The notes beneath the pieces are model-generated. The model was given only the letters and a program-made list of their open reading frames with translations. It was not told the origin of the DNA and did no database searches. The position numbers were made by a program, and so were the translations under genes. Below, piece by piece: positions 1 to 6,862 of a stretch of DNA of 8,944 nt. The DNA comes from Acidobacteriota bacterium (GTDB lineage: Bacteria > Acidobacteriota > Blastocatellia > Pyrinomonadales > Pyrinomonadaceae): assembly GCA_003222835.1 (NCBI GenBank), contig QHXE01000502.1:1-8944 (forward strand), given 5' to 3'. Each line of letters starts with the position of its first letter. The first letter of the stretch is position 1.

Positions 1-920
<920 letters not shown>

Positions 921-923
<3 letters not shown>

Positions 924-982
924 AGTACCGACTTTAGTCGGGCTTTGTCTGCGGAAAAACCCAACTGGAAGTTGGTACTCTA
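921..982. repeat. REP-like imperfect inverted repeat with two nested hairpins
   Basis: The outer arms begin TAGAGTACC and end GGTACTCTA, giving an imperfect inverted repeat of about 22 bp per arm. Each arm is also a hairpin of its own: CCGACT/AGTCGG at 928-941 with a 2-nt loop, and CCAACT-GGA-AGTTGG at 961-975. The left end overlaps the eno stop codon. No T-run follows, so it is not a typical intrinsic terminator, although it could still affect the 3' end of the eno message. The form resembles dispersed REP/BIME-type palindromes mobilised by RAYT transposases; no transposase is visible here and the copy number is unknown. Confidence 0.75.
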
Positions 983-1030
983 ACGACTGTCAGCGAAGTT
1001 TCCGTTCCGCAAGTAACTAATGAGAAACCA

Positions 1031-1549
1031 ATGAATCTATCAGACATTCGACATCTCTTCGACTACACGGAATGGGCGAACGGTTTAGCGCTGAACGCCG
1101 CCGAGAAGCTCTCGGACGAACATCTTCGCCGCGATTTTCAGATTAGCCACCGCTCAATTTTCGGAACGCTCCTGCACATGGCGGGCGCGGAGTGGATTTG
1201 GCTGGAGCGTTGGCATGGGAATTCGCCCGCAGGCAAGGAAGCCTGGTCGCTCTGGACTACGGAAGCTTGCGCGGATCTCACCGCTCTGAACCAGCGCTGG
1301 CGAGATGTTGTCGATCGCCGCGCGCGGCTAATGTCGCAACTCGACGAGTCGCGGCTTGTTGCCGAAACGCCCTTCAAACTTCTCAGCGGCGACGCGAGTT
1401 CGATGCGGCTGGGGGATCAGATGCAGCACGTCGCTAATCACGCGACTTTGCACCGCGGACAAGTGGTAGGAATGATTCGCCAGCTTGGCATCGATCCGCC
1501 TTCAACGGATTTGCTTTTCTATTTGAGACGCGAGATATCGCCTCGATGA
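1031..1549 (+). CDS. DinB-family (DUF664-like) metal-binding four-helix-bundle protein
   Basis: This is a 172-residue protein with the size and pattern of the DinB/YfiT superfamily, whose members are soluble four-helix bundles that bind a divalent metal through three histidines. The likely triad is His49 (in TLLHMAGAEWIWLERW), His137 and His141 (in HVANHATLHRGQ, the H-x3-H signature). The N-terminal MNLSDIRHLFDYTEWAN is the usual first helix ending in a Trp-Ala-Asn. Family members include thiol-dependent S-transferases and DNA-damage-inducible proteins of unclear function, so the substrate cannot be assigned. ATG 1031 is chosen because the family N-terminus starts there; only a weak GAGA precedes it. 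It lies 107 bp after eno on the same strand, separated by the palindromic repeat, and converges on the next gene with a 25-bp gap. Confidence 0.9.
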   Translation: MNLSDIRHLFDYTEWANGLALNAAEKLSDEHLRRDFQISHRSIFGTLLHMAGAEWIWLERWHGNSPAGKEAWSLWTTEACADLTALNQRWRDVVDRRARLMSQLDESRLVAETPFKLLSGDASSMRLGDQMQHVANHATLHRGQVVGMIRQLGIDPPSTDLLFYLRREISPR

Positions 1550-1574
1550 ACTTCGATCTCACATAAATCATTTG

Positions 1575-1877
1575 TCACTCTTCCGCTCGATTAACCGCCG
1601 CCACCGGTGTCTGCACCTGACGCAATTCGCCGACAATTTCTTTGATCCTGATCGCCAGTTTTTCAATCGTCTCCGCGCGCTCACGCGACTTGCCGGCGAG
1701 TTCCTCACGCAGGAGCAATTGTGCCTGGCCCAGCAAGCCGGCGAGCGGGTTGTTGATCTCATGTCTCACCCGCGCCACCAACGCCGCCGCGTCAGTCATC
1801 TTGGTTTCGTAATCAGCCACGAGCGCTCGCAGCCGAGTCAGCTCGTTCGCGTCAACAAGCGTTTGTTCTTCGGCCAT
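1575..1877 (-). CDS. Stand-alone HisKA (histidine phosphoacceptor/dimerisation) protein
   Basis: This 100-residue protein consists of a charged N-terminal helix (about 1-30, probable coiled coil: NELTRLRALVADYETKM) followed by a HisKA-type H-box, RVRHEINNPLAGLLGQAQLLL-like, with the predicted phosphoacceptor His39 in HEINNPL. A second helix (about 67-90, AETIEKLAIRIKEIVGELR) completes the two-helix dimerisation hairpin. It then ends in a short tail. There is no HATPase_c domain (no N, G1 or G2 box) in this frame or downstream, so it cannot autophosphorylate alone. It may be a phosphotransfer or docking partner of a kinase encoded elsewhere, or a remnant. A good AGGA lies 7 nt upstream of the ATG, which argues for real translation. 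It starts 37 bp after the M50 protease gene, so it is likely the last gene of that operon. Confidence 0.75.
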   Translation of the reverse strand: MAEEQTLVDANELTRLRALVADYETKMTDAAALVARVRHEINNPLAGLLGQAQLLLREELAGKSRERAETIEKLAIRIKEIVGELRQVQTPVAAVNRAEE

Positions 1878-1884
1878 CTGTTAT

Positions 1885-1888
1885 TCCT
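1885..1888 (-). promoter_or_regulatory. Ribosome binding site of the HisKA-only gene
   Basis: On the minus strand AGGA sits 7 nt before the ATG ending at 1877. It is the only recognisable Shine-Dalgarno sequence in the minus-strand operon, and it supports translation of this short protein. Confidence 0.6.
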
Positions 1889-1914
1889 GGAAATGTTTTG
1901 ATTCTCAAAACTCT

Positions 1915-3000
1915 TCATTGTTTTCGCGACACTCGAGCGTGGCGGAGATAACCCACCAACTCGCCTGAATCGGCGACCACAGCCAATGCGCCCACGTCGT
2001 TGCGTTGCATTACTTCTCTCGCGGTAGCCAGAGGCGCCGATTCTTTAATAAATAGGGATGAGTTCACGTTGCGCATGACGTCTCCTGCGCGACGCTTTCG
2101 CCATTCGGCGCGGGGAATCTTTTTTAGATCTTCGAGCGAGAGAATTCCCAGCAGCCGACGGTCATGCGCAACGGGAAAACTGGTCTGACGATGCAATGGA
2201 AGAACCTCGTCAATGAAGCGACTGATGGGCAGATCGGGCTCAATCGCAATCGCGGGAGTCATCGCCTCGCCGACAGTCGATGGTTCGCGTGCGCTTCTGA
2301 CTACGTTAGTCGCGGCCCCCAGCAGAAACACGCCCACCAGCACTGACCACAGGCCCATAAAATACGCGTGAAAGGTCGGCGCCAACGCCATGTAAACCCC
2401 GAACGCGATCAGCACGAGCGACATCAGTTGGCCGCAAAAGCCGGCGATGCGCGTGGCATCGCGAATGCTGCCGCTGCGCTTCCAGATGATCGCGCGCAGC
2501 ACGCGTCCGCCGTCGAGCGGATAACCTGGAAAAAGGTTGAATACGGCCAACAGAAGATTCCCGGCGCCCACCAGCTTAGCGCCGACAAATCCGATCAAGG
2601 AAAAAAGAAAACTTGCCGCCGGGCCCGCGACGGCAATCCGAAACTCGGCGCGCGGACTATCGGGCTGCGTCCGCAGGCGGGCCAAACCGCCAAACGGATG
2701 CAGAACAATCTCCTCGATCTCGATCCCTTCGGCCAGCCCCATTAACGCGTGCGAGAGTTCGTGGCCGAACACTGACAAGAACAACGCCAGCGTCGTGATG
2801 ATTCCCAATATCCAGGCTGATAAAACGTCAGTGGGCGGCAGGCGAAAAGTGACCAACTGCAAAGTGCTTTTGTGGAGGTTCGAGGCAATCAGCAACACGC
2901 TCAGCGCGAAGATCAGAAACCAGCGATAGTCGATGCGCACGGGGATCCCGTAAACGCGCGCAACCATGATTTGGCGTTTGAAGAAATCTTTAAAAGTCAT
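1915..3000 (-). CDS. Site-2 protease family (M50) membrane zinc metalloprotease with CBS pair
   Basis: Site-2-type proteases cut membrane-bound substrates, often anti-sigma factors, within the lipid bilayer. Numbered from the ATG at 3000 (361 residues): membrane segments lie near 26-42, 62-88, 120-165 (at least two passes), 185-206 and 212-231. The zinc motif HELSH has His80, Glu81 and His84. The third ligand is Asp163 in the [11 protein letters not shown] motif (155-165). Two CBS repeats occupy about 241-300 and 304-361; such pairs usually bind adenine nucleotides, as in the SpoIVFB-type (CBS-containing) subgroup. The frame remains open upstream to a TTG at 3024, but those extra residues are encoded by a GGGCAAA repeat, so the ATG at 3000 or the one at 2967 is preferred; neither has a clear Shine-Dalgarno sequence. 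It lies between the adenylate cyclase and HisKA genes. The substrate is unknown. Confidence 0.95.
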   Translation of the reverse strand: MTFKDFFKRQIMVARVYGIPVRIDYRWFLIFALSVLLIASNLHKSTLQLVTFRLPPTDVLSAWILGIITTLALFLSVFGHELSHALMGLAEGIEIEEIVLHPFGGLARLRTQPDSPRAEFRIAVAGPAASFLFSLIGFVGAKLVGAGNLLLAVFNLFPGYPLDGGRVLRAIIWKRSGSIRDATRIAGFCGQLMSLVLIAFGVYMALAPTFHAYFMGLWSVLVGVFLLGAATNVVRSAREPSTVGEAMTPAIAIEPDLPISRFIDEVLPLHRQTSFPVAHDRRLLGILSLEDLKKIPRAEWRKRRAGDVMRNVNSSLFIKESAPLATAREVMQRNDVGALAVVADSGELVGYLRHARVSRKQ

Positions 3001-3004
3001 GGAC

Positions 3005-3025
3005 GGGCAAGGGGCAAAGGGCAAA
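3005..3025. repeat. Heptanucleotide repeat, three tandem copies of GGGCAAR
   Basis: Three back-to-back heptamers, GGGCAAG, GGGCAAA and GGGCAAA, lie just upstream of the M50 gene's ATG. A fourth solitary GGGCAAA occurs at 3073-3079. On the minus strand they read TTTGCCC, the same family as the array at 3106-3154 but in the opposite orientation. Confidence 0.75.
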
Positions 3026-3105
3026 GTGTTAGACGCCGTGGACGTGCTGCTGTTCCTTCATGAGTTTGATTAGGGCAAAAGAAAAGTATTCGCTGCTGGC
3101 GCTTC

Positions 3106-3154
3106 GCTCTTGGCTCTTTGCTCTTGGCTCTTTGCCCTTCGCCCTTTGCTCTTA
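3106..3154. repeat. Heptanucleotide tandem array, seven copies of GCYCTTN
   Basis: Seven consecutive 7-bp units match GCYCTTN. The first four form a perfect 14-bp unit repeated twice (3106-3119 and 3120-3133). The last unit overlaps the stop codon (3152-3154) of the cyclase gene. Part of the array (3131-3149) is complementary, with few mismatches, to the inverted heptamers at 3005-3025, so the intergenic transcript could fold into a long stem. It resembles, in design only, the heptanucleotide STRR repeats known from cyanobacteria. Confidence 0.8.
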
Positions 3155-4816
3155 CGCGCCCGTCGCCTTTTGCCATTCGACCTCGAACAACGGCACTGGC
3201 TGCTCTCGATTCTTGACGCTGATAGGTTCGCGGGGCGTGAGAGTGTATCGCGAACGCGCGGCCTTGGCGGTTGCTTCGCTGACTAGAATTTGGCCGCCCT
3301 TGGCGTTCGATTCCAAACGCGAGGCCGTGTTCACGGTGTCTCCGATCGCGGTGTACTCCGAACGTCGCTCCGACCCGATGTAGCCGACGGTGACTTCGCC
3401 AGTGTGCAGCCCGATTCCGATTCCGATCTCGGGAAAACCTTCCTCGCGCAATTCAAGATTGATCCCGATCAGACGACGCTGCATCGCCACGGCGGTGGAC
3501 AGGGCGTTCGAGGCGTCATTTGGAGTGACCGTTGGGGCGCCAAACAGCGCCATCAATCCATCACCGAGATACTTATCGAGCGTGCCACCGTGCGCAAAGA
3601 TGATGTCGGTCATCGCCGAGAAATAACGGTTGAGCAATTGCACGATCTTCTCCGGCGGCGCATGTTCGGAGATGCGCGTGAAGCCACGAATATCGGCAAA
3701 GAGGATCGTGATTGTCTGAAGCACGCCGCCAAGTTTGAAAGAGTCGGGATTTTCCAGCATCTGCGTGACTACGTACTCGGGCAAAAAGCGGCTGTAGTTC
3801 GCGCGCGCGACTTCTTCACGCGCGAGGCGCTCGTGCGCCCGGACGTTTTCAACCGCGATGGCGGTTTGCGCGGCCACGGCGCTCACTAACTCCAGATCGT
3901 CAGGCTTAAATGCGGAAAATGGATCGAGCCGGTCCGCGTAGAGCGCGCCATGCACCCCCGACTCCGTAAGCAACGGCGCGCAGATCGTCGAGCGCACGCC
4001 CTGCGAGACGATCGAATCGACGCCGGCAAATTGTTCGTCGGCGGCCGCATCCTGCGACAGCAGCGCCACTCGATCTTTCATAACCTTGCGCGTAATCGTG
4101 CGGCCGATGGTCATCTTGTGCGCATGCGCCTCGAGCTTTTCGTCGCGGGCGCTGGTGGCAATTGCGAACAACTTCGCGTCGCCGGCGTTCTGTTCAGTTA
4201 CCACGCCCTCCGCCAGCAAAGCGACCACGCGATCCGCCGGTGTCGATCGAAAGATGATGTCCGTCGCTTTCTTGAAAATCTTATCGAGATCGAATCCCGC
4301 GCCCAGGGTTTTGCTCATCTCGTAAAGCTCGTTCAGGATGTTGGCCTTGCGTTGCAGCGTTTCCAGAACTTTGTCGCGCGGCACTCCGGCGGGCTCAGCC
4401 TGGCGCAGGACCGTTGAGAGCACGTCCCGGGCTGACATCAGAACCTGCGTGTGGCCCAAGGGCTTATCGTCAAAGCTAAGATCTGCAGTGCGTTCTTCCT
4501 TTGGCTGCTCGAATCGAAGCGAGCTGGCCCCGATGGTGATACGGTCTCCGTCTTTCAGCCTGTGCTCGAATTTCTGTTCGCCATTTACATAGACTTTGTT
4601 CGCGCTGCGCTTGAGATCCCCGCCGACGAGGACACCGTCGACGATCTCGAACGCTCCATCGTCGCCTAACTTGATGTGCGCGTGATGCCGCGACGCGCGC
4701 GGATCATCGAGCACGATCTGGTTGTCGGGCGCGCGGCCGATTAGACAAAGCTGTTGAGGATTCAGTTGATGCTGCGCCTGGCGGCCACTGGCGTCGGTGA
4801 CTTTCAGTAAAGGCAT
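3152..4816 (-). CDS. FHA-GAF-class III adenylate cyclase
   Basis: This 554-residue soluble protein is predicted to make cAMP from ATP under control of two sensory domains. Residues about 1-105 form an FHA domain (IGR at 26-28, SRHHA at 42-46, VNGE at 77-80) that would bind a phosphothreonine peptide. A helical linker leads to a GAF domain (about 165-328) ending in a coiled region. The class III cyclase domain spans about 365-550. Metal-binding Asp375 (FADIRGF) and Asp419 (YLGDG), transition-state Asn496 and Arg500 (TVNTASR) are all present. The base-specifying pair is Lys415 (DKYLGDG) and, by alignment, Thr489 (YTAIGD), as in the bacterial CyaC type, which favours ATP over GTP. There is no membrane segment. 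ATG 4816 fits the FHA N-terminus, though no Shine-Dalgarno sequence is evident. It is the probable first gene of the minus-strand operon and is divergent from the secreted-protein genes. Confidence 0.96.
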   Translation of the reverse strand: MPLLKVTDASGRQAQHQLNPQQLCLIGRAPDNQIVLDDPRASRHHAHIKLGDDGAFEIVDGVLVGGDLKRSANKVYVNGEQKFEHRLKDGDRITIGASSLRFEQPKEERTADLSFDDKPLGHTQVLMSARDVLSTVLRQAEPAGVPRDKVLETLQRKANILNELYEMSKTLGAGFDLDKIFKKATDIIFRSTPADRVVALLAEGVVTEQNAGDAKLFAIATSARDEKLEAHAHKMTIGRTITRKVMKDRVALLSQDAAADEQFAGVDSIVSQGVRSTICAPLLTESGVHGALYADRLDPFSAFKPDDLELVSAVAAQTAIAVENVRAHERLAREEVARANYSRFLPEYVVTQMLENPDSFKLGGVLQTITILFADIRGFTRISEHAPPEKIVQLLNRYFSAMTDIIFAHGGTLDKYLGDGLMALFGAPTVTPNDASNALSTAVAMQRRLIGINLELREEGFPEIGIGIGLHTGEVTVGYIGSERRSEYTAIGDTVNTASRLESNAKGGQILVSEATAKAARSRYTLTPREPISVKNREQPVPLFEVEWQKATGA

Positions 4817-4839
4817 AAGGGGTAAGAAAAGCTAGTTCA

Positions 4840-4845
4840 ATTGTA
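4840..4845 (-). promoter_or_regulatory. Possible -10 box for the cyclase operon
   Basis: The minus strand reads TACAAT, five of six matches to TATAAT, 23 nt before the cyclase ATG. No good -35 hexamer is found 16-18 bp further upstream, where the 4856-4871 palindrome lies. Tentative. Confidence 0.3.
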
Positions 4846-4855
4846 CGATGAATCT

Positions 4856-4871
4856 CCGAATGACGATTCGG
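4856..4871. promoter_or_regulatory. Perfect palindrome upstream of the cyclase gene (candidate operator)
   Basis: CCGAAT-GACG-ATTCGG is a 6-bp perfect inverted repeat with a 4-nt centre, located 40 bp before the cyclase ATG and covering the expected -35 region of the putative promoter. It could be a dimeric regulator site or a hairpin in the 5' leader. No protein can be assigned. Confidence 0.35.
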
Positions 4872-4949
4872 AAATTGATTCTACAAGGAAACGACGTTTG
4901 AGCCTAGTGGCTCACGGAACGGAAAACCGCCGAATCCGATGTGTAGACG

Positions 4950-5068
4950 CCCTCTCCCTTTGGGAGAGGGTTGGGGTGAGAGCCTAGCGAGCCAGTTACA
5001 CCTCTCGCCGCTTCCTCTGGTTTCTACGCTTCGCGCCCTCACCCTTGCCCTCTCCCAAAGGGAGAGGG
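4950..5068. repeat. MITE/REP-like element with 34-bp inverted ends
   Basis: The left end (4950-4983) and the reverse complement of the right end (5035-5068) are about 34 bp long with four mismatches; the outer 21 bp are identical. Each end is itself a perfect hairpin: CCCTCTCCC-TTT-GGGAGAGGG at 4950-4970 and the AAA-looped counterpart at 5048-5068. The 51-bp core encodes nothing recognisable. CCCTCTCCC...GGGTGAGGG palindromes of this kind occur as dispersed repeats in many bacterial genomes (general knowledge). No obvious target-site duplication flanks it. Confidence 0.8.
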
Positions 5069-5154
5069 AACAAATTGGAACAAGTACGTCTTGCGCTGGC
5101 GCAGAGACAGTGCGATCATAGCGCCCACAAAACGGCTGCACCTCGAACTCGAAT

Positions 5155-5160
5155 AGGAGG
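5155..5160 (+). promoter_or_regulatory. Shine-Dalgarno sequence fixing the start of the first secreted-protein gene
   Basis: A perfect AGGAGG lies 7 nt before ATG 5168. The same frame is open upstream to 5045, but that extension is encoded by the inverted-repeat element, whereas ATG 5168 begins a clean signal peptide. Confidence 0.85.
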
Positions 5161-5167
5161 AAACCCC

Positions 5168-6862
5168 ATGAACAGCCTGACACGCGTGTTCTGCCGCGCT
5201 TTAATTGCGACGACCGCAATTGTGTTTACATCATTTGCCGCAAATGCGCAGACGCCAGACGCGAAAACAAAAGCAACTGGATCGATCTCAGGCCGCGTGA
5301 CCATTGGCGGCAAAGCTGCGGAGGGAATTTCTGTGGCCGCGTTTGGAGGAGAAACTTTTGACCGGCGCGTCGCTGCCGCGAAGGCCGCGACTGACGGCGA
5401 TGGCCGCTATCACCTTTCAGGATTGGCGCCGGGCCAATATCAGATCGCGCCGCTCACTCCTAATCTTACCGCCGCACAGCAGGAATCATTTCAAAGCTAT
5501 GGCCCTTCCTTTTTTGGCGCGAGCAAGAACATTATTCTGGCCGCGAACGAGATGGTTGACGACATAGACGTAAAACTCGTGCGCGGTGGCGTGATTACGG
5601 GACGAGTCACTGACGCAGATAATAAGCCGGTGGTTGAAGTGCGAGTATCTCTTCAACCCATCGCGGATCCCCAGAACCCTGTGAGGGCGCCCGTGCCGTA
5701 CAACAGTCAGATGTATCAAACCGACGATCGCGGAATATATCGAATTTACGGTTTGCCGGCCAGCCGTTACACAGTTAGCGTAGGATCCGGCGGGGCTGAA
5801 GGAATCGTAGCTCCGGGCAGCCGTCGTTATTACCAGCGCACCTTTCATCCCGACGTCACTGAAGCAGCAAAAGCGACCATTGTCGAATTAGCCGAAGGTG
5901 GCGAGGCAACTAACATCGATATCAAAGTTGGCAGCTCCGCGGACACCTACAGTGTTACCGGCCACGTCATTGATTCAGAAACCAGCCTGCCCATATCAGG
6001 AGTACGCATCGGCTTCCTGACGGTGCGACCCAATCAAGAACGCCCTTCACCCATCTATAGCGGATTGACTAGTGACAACCGCGGAGAATTCAAATTCGAT
6101 GGATTCGGACCCGGCCATTACGGCGCCTATGTTTCTTCGGAGAACGATGGCGGCGAGTTTTACAGCAATGCGACTTATTTTGAGATCGTCGATAAAGACG
6201 TAGCCGGAGTCGAACTCAAAGCCATTCGCGGATTGAGTCTCAGCGGCGTCGTGATAGTCGAAGGCAATATGACGAAAGAGATGTTAGCACAGGTCGCCGG
6301 GCTCAGAGTCTCAGCGAATGTAATGCCGACATCGGGCGCGCAAATCAATGGTTCAGCAAACTCTTCGGTTGCGCCTGATGGCAGCTTTCAAATCAATGGA
6401 TTGAGACCTGGCCGTGTTTCGATAGGTATTTTCACCTCTGGACCCTCTGTTAAGCGGCCCACGATCGCGCGCATCGAGCACGATGGCCTCGGCGTTAGCC
6501 AGGGCTTCGAGATTCAGCCAGGGCAATCAATTTCAGGATTGCGCATAGTCGTTAATTACGGGACCGGCACGATTCGCGGCATGGTGAGATTCGAAGGCGG
6601 AAGCATGCCCATCGACTCTCGCACTTTTGTCAGTTGCAGACGCGAAGGCGCGCGCGACACGGCGGGCGGTCAAGTCGATTCGCGCGGTCACTTTGTTATC
6701 AGCAATCTTGCGCCGGGTACGTACGAAGTAATGCTGCAACTGGTTTCCCCGCGACCGCAACGGCCCACTCCGCCACAGAAACAACAAGTTACCGTTACGA
6801 ACGATTCCGAATCGGAGGTGACTTTTGTTATCAATCTGGCGCCGAAGGAAGGAGGCCCATGA
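5168..6862 (+). CDS. Secreted carboxypeptidase-regulatory-like (CnaB-type) repeat protein, copy A
   Basis: This 564-residue protein starts with a signal peptide (charged N-terminus, hydrophobic core about 10-22, likely cleavage after ANA at 25-27). The mature part is a string of beta-sandwich-like domains, each ending with a motif of the type D-x-x-G-x-Y/F-x-I-x-G-L-x-P-G-x-Y. Copies are near 76-94 (DGDGRYHLSGLAPGQY), 186-204 (DDRGIYRIYGLP), 303-321, 402-420 and 504-522. The openings of domains are also typical, for example GSISGRVTIGGK (38-49) and GVITGRVTDA (141-150). Such domains occur in carboxypeptidase D, TonB-dependent Oar-like receptors and Gram-positive adhesins; here there is no peptidase motif, no outer-membrane barrel and no sorting signal. 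Function is unknown; a periplasmic, surface or secreted binding role is inferred. The stop overlaps the next gene's first ATG by 4 bp. Confidence 0.87.
   Translation: MNSLTRVFCRALIATTAIVFTSFAANAQTPDAKTKATGSISGRVTIGGKAAEGISVAAFGGETFDRRVAAAKAATDGDGRYHLSGLAPGQYQIAPLTPNLTAAQQESFQSYGPSFFGASKNIILAANEMVDDIDVKLVRGGVITGRVTDADNKPVVEVRVSLQPIADPQNPVRAPVPYNSQMYQTDDRGIYRIYGLPASRYTVSVGSGGAEGIVAPGSRRYYQRTFHPDVTEAAKATIVELAEGGEATNIDIKVGSSADTYSVTGHVIDSETSLPISGVRIGFLTVRPNQERPSPIYSGLTSDNRGEFKFDGFGPGHYGAYVSSENDGGEFYSNATYFEIVDKDVAGVELKAIRGLSLSGVVIVEGNMTKEMLAQVAGLRVSANVMPTSGAQINGSANSSVAPDGSFQINGLRPGRVSIGIFTSGPSVKRPTIARIEHDGLGVSQGFEIQPGQSISGLRIVVNYGTGTIRGMVRFEGGSMPIDSRTFVSCRREGARDTAGGQVDSRGHFVISNLAPGTYEVMLQLVSPRPQRPTPPQKQQVTVTNDSESEVTFVINLAPKEGGP
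6849..6855 (+). promoter_or_regulatory. Shine-Dalgarno sequence of the second secreted-protein gene
   Basis: AAGGAGG is within the last codons of copy A. It is 3 nt from ATG 6859 and 6 nt from ATG 6862; the second spacing is closer to normal, so the actual start may be the second Met. Termination of copy A (TGA 6860-6862) and this initiation region overlap, which suggests translational coupling. Confidence 0.75.

Larger units (their letters stand above)
4817..5167. other. 351-bp divergent intergenic region
   Basis: This stretch separates the cyclase gene (left, - strand) from the secreted-protein operon (right, + strand) and must hold both promoters. It contains a 16-bp palindrome at 4856-4871, a small hairpin GAGCC-TAGT-GGCTC at 4900-4913, a 119-bp inverted-repeat element at 4950-5068 and the ribosome binding site at 5155-5160. 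Open frames crossing it in both directions pass through the repeat and look non-coding. Confidence 0.8.

Noticed and set aside
2368..2745. Open frame on the + strand opposite the M50 protease gene
   Set aside because: It is an antisense shadow of a well-supported gene; the product is low-complexity, rich in Arg and Gln, with no recognisable domain.
2998..3024. TTG start at 3024 for the M50 protease
   Set aside because: The extra residues are encoded by GGGCAAA repeat units, TTG is a rare start, and there is no Shine-Dalgarno sequence; the downstream ATGs fit the family N-terminus better.
3005..3154. CRISPR array
   Set aside because: The repeats are 7-bp tandem units without spacers, and no cas gene is nearby.
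3290..3889. 199-codon + strand frame opposite the cyclase
   Set aside because: It is antisense to the catalytic and GAF regions, with no ribosome binding site or family resemblance; it arises from GC-rich codon bias.
5091..5119. Promoter TTGCGC-N17-GATCAT upstream of copy A
   Set aside because: It has only 3/6 and 4/6 matches to the sigma-70 boxes in GC-rich DNA, no better than chance; Acidobacteriota promoters are not well enough defined to call it.
5045..5167. N-terminal extension of copy A starting at TTG 5045
   Set aside because: It would be translated from the MITE-like repeat and would bury the signal peptide; ATG 5168 has a perfect AGGAGG 7 nt upstream.
4881..5219. Minus-strand open frame across the divergent intergenic region
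   Set aside because: It runs through the inverted-repeat element and into the signal-peptide region of copy A; the SLWERARVRA-type peptide is the usual translation of such repeats.
6634..6858. N-terminal extension of copy B starting inside copy A
   Set aside because: It is an out-of-frame overlap with real coding sequence of copy A, with composition unlike the protein family; the signal peptide starts at 6859 or 6862.
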